This document shows positions 59,228-64,000 of a stretch of DNA of 64,000 nucleotides, in pieces (position 1 is the first letter of the stretch; each line of letters begins with the position of its first letter). The translations under genes and the position numbers were made by a program. The DNA is taken from contig QKWM01000004.1 in the NCBI GenBank assembly GCA_003248315.1, positions 372,001-436,000 of the forward strand. The letters are read 5' to 3'. Source of the DNA: Streptomyces sp. SW4 (lineage in GTDB: Bacteria > Actinomycetota > Actinomycetes > Streptomycetales > Streptomycetaceae). The notes beneath the pieces are model-generated. The model made no database searches and was not told the origin of the DNA. It saw nothing but the letters and a program-made list of their open reading frames with translations.

Positions 59228-61348
59228 CTACGCGTCGATGCGCGACCGGTCGAGCGTCGCCGCCGAGTTCGAGATGAACTCCTTGCGGGAGCGACGTCGT
59301 TGCCCATCAGCAGGTCGAACACCTGCTCGGCGGCTTCGAGGTCGGTGAGGTTGATCCGGCGCAGGGTGCGGCGGCGCGGGTCCATGGTCGTCTCCGCCAG
59401 CTGGTCGGCGTCCATCTCGCCGAGGCCCTTGTAGCGCTGGATGGAGTCCTTGTAGCGGATGCCCTTGGTCTGGAACTCCATGAGCTTGTCGCGCAGCTCG
59501 CGGTCCGAGTACGTGTACACGTACTTGTCCTGGCCCTTCTTGGGCTGGATCAGCTCGATGCGGTGCAGCGGCGGCACCGCGGCGAACACCCGGCCTGCCT
59601 CGACCATGGGCCGCATGTAGCGGTGGAACAGGGTGAGCAGCAGGGTGCGGATGTGGGAGCCGTCGACATCGGCGTCCGTCATCATGATGATCTTGCCGTA
59701 GCGGGCCGCGTCGATGTCGAAGGTCCGGCCCGAGCCCGCTCCTATGACCTGGATGATCGCGCCGCACTCGGCGTTCTTGAGCATGTCGGTCACGGAGGAC
59801 TTCTGGACGTTGAGGATCTTGCCGCGGATCGGCAGCAGCGCCTGGAACTCGGAGTTCCGGGCGAGCTTGGCGGTGCCGAGCGCGGAGTCTCCCTCGACGA
59901 TGAACAGCTCGCTGCGGTCGACGTCGTCGCTGCGGCAGTCGGCGAGCTTGGCGGGCAGCGAGGAGGACTCCAGGGCCGTCTTGCGGCGCTGGGCGTCCTT
60001 GTGCTGCCGGGCGGCGATACGGGTGCGGGCCGCGGCGACGGCCTTCTCCATGACGACGCGGGCCTGCTGCGCTGCGTCGCGCTTGGTGGAGGTCAGGAAG
60101 GCCTTGAGCTCCTTGGAGATCACGTTGTTCACGATGCGGCGGGCGGCCGAGGTGCCGAGGATCTCCTTGGTCTGGCCCTCGAACTGCGGCTCGGCGAGCC
60201 GGACCGTGACGACCGCGGTCAGGCCCTCCAGGGCGTCGTCCTTGACGATGTCGTCCTCGGCGACGCGCAGAAGCTTCTTGGCGCGCAGCACCTCGTTCAT
60301 CGTCCGGGTGACGGCCTGCTCGAAACCGGCGACGTGGGTGCCGCCCTTGGGGTGGCGATGATGTTGACGAACGACTTGATCGTCGTGTCGTAGCCGGTCC
60401 CCCAGCGCAGCGCGACGTCCACGCCCAGGTCGCGGGTGACCTCGGTGGGCGTCATCTGACCGTGCTCGTCGAGGACGGGGACGGTCTCCTTGAACGTGCC
60501 CTGTCCGGTGAAGCGGAGGATGTCGCAGACGGGCTTGTCGGCCGCCAGGAACTCGCAGAACTCGCTGATGCCGCCGTCGAAGCGGAACGACTCCTCGCCC
60601 TTGCTGCCGCCCTCGCCGAGCCCGTACTCGTCCCGGACGACGATGGTCAGGCCCGGCACCAGGAACGCGGTCTGGCGGGCCCGCTGGTGCAGGTTCTCCA
60701 GGGAGAGCTTGGCGTCCTTGAGGAAGATCTGGCGGTCGGCCCAGTAACGCACGCGCGTGCCCGTGCGCGTCTTGGGACCTTCTTGACCTTGCGCAGTCCG
60801 CTCTTGGGCTCGAACTTCCCGTCCGGGCCGAGGGCGGCGAAGACGCCGGGGACGCCGCGCCGGAAGCTGATGGCGTGGGTGTGCCCGCCGAGGTCGACCT
60901 CGACGTCCAGCCGGGCGGACAGGGCGTTCACCACGGAGGCGCCCACGCCGTGCAGGCCGCCGGAGGCGGCGTAGGCACCGCCGCCGAACTTTCCGCCGGC
61001 GTGCAGCTTGGTCATCACGACCTCGACGCCGGACAGGCCGGTCTTGGGCTCGACGTCGACCGGGATGCCGCGGCCGTTGTCCCGGACCTCCACCGAGCCG
61101 TCGTCGTGGAGGACCACCTCGATGTGGTCGCAGTAGCCGCCCAGGGCCTCGTCGACGGAGTTGTCGATGATCTCCCACAGGCAGTGCATCAGGCCACGGC
61201 TGTCGGTCGAGCCGATGTACATACCGGGGCGCTTGCGGACGGCCTCGAGCCCCTCGAGGACGAGCAGGTGCCGCGCGGTGTAGTTGGAACCGTCCCGGTC
61301 TGCTCCTGCCAGCAGCGCTGTGGACGGCACGGACGTCTCGGCGGTCAC
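59228..61348 (-). CDS. parE: DNA topoisomerase IV subunit B (ParE)
   Basis: A type IIA topoisomerase B subunit of about 708 residues. GHKL ATPase: [44 protein letters not shown]. Transducer Lys in QTKE-like [25 protein letters not shown] and DADVDGSHI metal motifs, then [18 protein letters not shown]. Breaks near 60778 (CCC), 60352 (CCC) and 59290. GTG at 61348 has GAGGAG 8 bases upstream; an upstream frame reaches 61411. Partner of ParC at 48307-50758; the pair flanks about 8.5 kb and points in opposite directions. Confidence 0.92.
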
Positions 61349-61791
61349 GCGGTTCGCTCCTCGCTGAATTTCAGATGGGGCCCTGGTGGGTAAGGGCGCG
61401 GCGTCGTTCACCGCTCAGAGGGTACCGAGGCCTGGTAGAGCCGTTGTCACGCCACCCTCGTCGGGAACTCAGACTAGACCAGGATCGCATGCGTGTTCGA
61501 TCCCTCGATGGAGTGAAGCACACATCACGTTCCCTTCGAGGCATGAACCATTTAGGCTCCGGGCACGTCCTCATGAACAAACCGGCAACCCAGCCGGCAG
61601 GGACTGACACTGACCGACAGCGCGAACCCGTACGACACACAGACACGCAATACGGCACATTCGCCGCCAACCGGCAACAGCCAGCCTCCCCGGAAAGATT
61701 TTTTCGAGGAAAAGCCACGAGCGGGAACGTTTTGGGGCTGGTTGGATGTTGACCCTGGTACGACAGCTCGTCGAGCTAGAGAAGAGGCGAC
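61349..61791. other. Divergent promoter region of parE and the DUF7455 gene
   Basis: A 443-base gap, the most A/T-rich of the window (61540-61750). It holds promoters for both flanking genes. A sequence TTTTTTCGAGGAAAAGCC near 61700 is notable for this GC content. No gene is recognisable. Confidence 0.45.
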
Positions 61792-62022
61792 GTGACTACT
61801 GTTCTGACTTCCGCGAGCCCGCTGACGGCCGCTGACCGCTGCGACCGTTGCGGCGCCCAGGCATACCTGCGCGTCGTCCTGCTGAGTGGCGGAGAACTGC
61901 TCTTCTGCGCCCACCACGGCCGCAAGTTCGAGCCGGAACTCAAGAAGATCGCCGCTGAGATACAGGACGAGACCGAGCGACTGACCTCCGTTCCGGCCAC
62001 CGCCACCGAGGACGAGCGCTGA
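61792..62022 (+). CDS. DUF7455 zinc-ribbon-like protein
   Basis: An intact 76-residue protein found throughout actinobacteria next to parE. Cysteines in DRCDRCGAQAYLRV and a CAHHGRK segment near 40 would form a zinc site; the C-terminus is helical and acidic. GTG at 61792 with GAAGAGG 6 bases upstream. Function unknown. Confidence 0.8.
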   Translation: MTTVLTSASPLTAADRCDRCGAQAYLRVVLLSGGELLFCAHHGRKFEPELKKIAAEIQDETERLTSVPATATEDER

Positions 62023-62099
62023 CGAAGAGCGCCGACACGCCCCAGAACGCTGGCATCTCGCGTCCCACGACGAGCGAGCCCGGCACAGGCCGGTGACAC

Positions 62100-62133
62100 G
62101 GGCGGCCGCCTCCCACTCCGGAGACGGCCGCCC
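62100..62133. terminator. Bidirectional terminator
   Basis: GGGCGGCCGCCTCC pairs with GGAGACGGCCGCCC (one bulge) between the convergent DUF7455 and protease genes. Confidence 0.75.
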
Positions 62134-62154
62134 TCGTCGTACCCGCACGGGCCC

Positions 62155-63021
62155 TCAGTCCGTGTCAGGCGCCCCCTTGCCGGCCTGCCCGGCGCTCTCC
62201 CAGCCCAGCGTCCGCAGGACGGCTGAGACGCGCGTGTAGACGCCCGGGCTGTCGGGGCGCCCGCAGCCGCTGCCGAACGACACCAGGCCGATCAGTTTCC
62301 CCTGGGCGACGAGCGGCCCTCCGCTGTCCCCCTGGCAGGCGTCGCGGCCACCGCCGTCCTGGCCGGCGCACACCATGGTGTCGGACCGGTACTGCCCCTC
62401 GTCACCCCCCGGGTACACCTGTGCACAGCGCGGATCGGCCAGGACCCGCACCCGCGCCCCCCGCAGACTGTTGGCGTAGTCGCCGGCGCCCGAGGTGTCC
62501 CCCCAGCCGAGGACGACGGCTCCCTCGCCCGGCCGATAGGCGGGGTCCCCCTCGGGCGCCATCCCTATGGCGGAGCCGGCGGGCAGGGCTTCGGACAGGC
62601 GCACGACGGCGAAGTCCCCGGAGTTGCTGACGTCGTCGTACTCGGGGTTCACCCAGACGTCGCGGACGGGGATCTCCCGCCCCTCGTCCGAGAGCAGGTC
62701 CGTACGCCCCGCGATGATCTTCAGGTCGGGCACCTGGTCCGGTGGCGTGCCCAGCACCTCCTCGCCCAGGCAGTGGGCCGCCGTGAGCACGGTGGTCCGG
62801 CCGACGGCCACTCCCCCGCAGAACTGACCGGACCGCGTACCGCCGAACCGGTCACGGCTGGAGAGTGCCACGGTCCATGGAGTGTCGGACGCTTCGACGG
62901 GGAATCCGCCGACGACGATGCTGTCGGCCGACGCCTCGGCCGCGGACGCCAGCGGTATGGCGGTCGCCGCGGCCGCCAGGACCAGCGGCCGGGCCAGCGC
63001 CCGAACAGAAGGGCGACGCAT
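62155..63021 (-). CDS. Secreted trypsin-like (S1) serine protease
   Basis: An intact 288-residue protease. A signal peptide occupies residues 1-32 ([20 protein letters not shown]). [10 protein letters not shown] at 35-44 resembles the mature N-terminus after activation. Catalytic triad: His in VLTAAHCLG, Asp in SGDFAVVRL and Ser in [10 protein letters not shown]. Three cysteine pairs are apparent (CGGV/AAHC; RCAQ/VCAG; DACQ/SGCG). The residue before the Ser loop (Asp in [10 protein letters not shown]) predicts trypsin-like Arg/Lys specificity. Single gene. Confidence 0.9.
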   Translation of the reverse strand: MRRPSVRALARPLVLAAAATAIPLASAAEASADSIVVGGFPVEASDTPWTVALSSRDRFGGTRSGQFCGGVAVGRTTVLTAAHCLGEEVLGTPPDQVPDLKIIAGRTDLLSDEGREIPVRDVWVNPEYDDVSNSGDFAVVRLSEALPAGSAIGMAPEGDPAYRPGEGAVVLGWGDTSGAGDYANSLRGARVRVLADPRCAQVYPGGDEGQYRSDTMVCAGQDGGGRDACQGDSGGPLVAQGKLIGLVSFGSGCGRPDSPGVYTRVSAVLRTLGWESAGQAGKGAPDTD

Positions 63022-63144
63022 GCAGGCTCCTCACTCTGGGCGGTCATGGATAACCCAGGGTGATCCACTCGGCCCCGGCCCGCACCCGCGCGCAGCCCGG
63101 TCCGGGCCTGCTCCGGGCAGGCTCCGGGCCCGCTCCGGCAGCGC

Positions 63145-63179
63145 GAAGGCCCGGTCCCCCGAGGGGGAACCGGGCCTCG
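63145..63179 (-). terminator. Terminator of hrdB
   Basis: GAGGCCCGGTTCCCCC pairs with GGGGGACCGGGCCTTC on the minus strand, about 20 bases past the hrdB stop. Confidence 0.85.
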
Positions 63180-63199
63180 TCGTCGATGGGCGCCGCGAC

Positions 63200-64000
<801 letters not shown>

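Overview
The window is high-GC chromosome of a Streptomyces. Evidence: GTG and TTG starts with purine-rich ribosome sites, ATGA/GTGA-coupled operons, and a conserved core block containing hrdB, parE, parC, ptsH, sepH, tdk, hemH, cutRS, dut and kdpDE, in an order that from memory follows the SCO5820-SCO5871 neighbourhood of S. coelicolor.

Layout. (1) 1-8.3 kb is an accessory CRISPR-Cas locus of type I-G (formerly I-U): csb1 (Cas7, cut by the window edge), csb2 (Cas5-Cas6), cas3 with a C-terminal HD domain, a fourth gene resembling a large-subunit or Cas3-extension protein, then a 26-repeat array at 6076-7933. The repeats are unusually divergent, yet several carry compensating changes on both sides of the hairpin. 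No cas1, cas2 or cas4 is visible. (2) 8.3-18.7 kb holds an RNA methyltransferase and then a potassium block: a KimA-like importer diverging from two TrkA (RCK) proteins, followed by DUF3159, an OB-fold protein and kdpDE without kdpFABC. (3) 18.8-28.9 kb: lone ABC ATPase, DUF3710, dut, thioesterase, DUF3093, small conserved proteins, the cutRS two-component system, an inositol-monophosphatase-like enzyme and ferrochelatase. (4) 29-45 kb: MFS transporter, FAD-dependent oxidase, the cell-division regulator sepH, sulfurtransferase, VOC protein, thymidine kinase, phosphodiesterase-like protein, a Pat-type GNAT/acyl-CoA synthetase fusion, HPr, a GntR regulator, and an M23 peptidase behind a c-di-AMP (ydaO-type) riboswitch. 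(5) 45-64 kb: a paired M16 peptidase operon, topoisomerase IV subunits parC and parE about 8.5 kb apart on opposite strands, a CobW-type metallochaperone, an iron-box-preceded sucrase/ferredoxin-like gene, a CitA/CitB-type two-component system facing an acetate-type symporter operon, a trypsin-like secreted protease, and the 3' part of the principal sigma factor gene hrdB.

An important caveat is that about 30 genes, including essential ones (hrdB, parC, parE, dut, hemH), are broken by single-base frame breaks. In nearly every case I resolved at base level, restoring one G or C in a G/C run mends the protein. I therefore read these as systematic homopolymer undercalls in the assembly, not as pseudogenes, and I give the full span of each gene with the approximate break positions.
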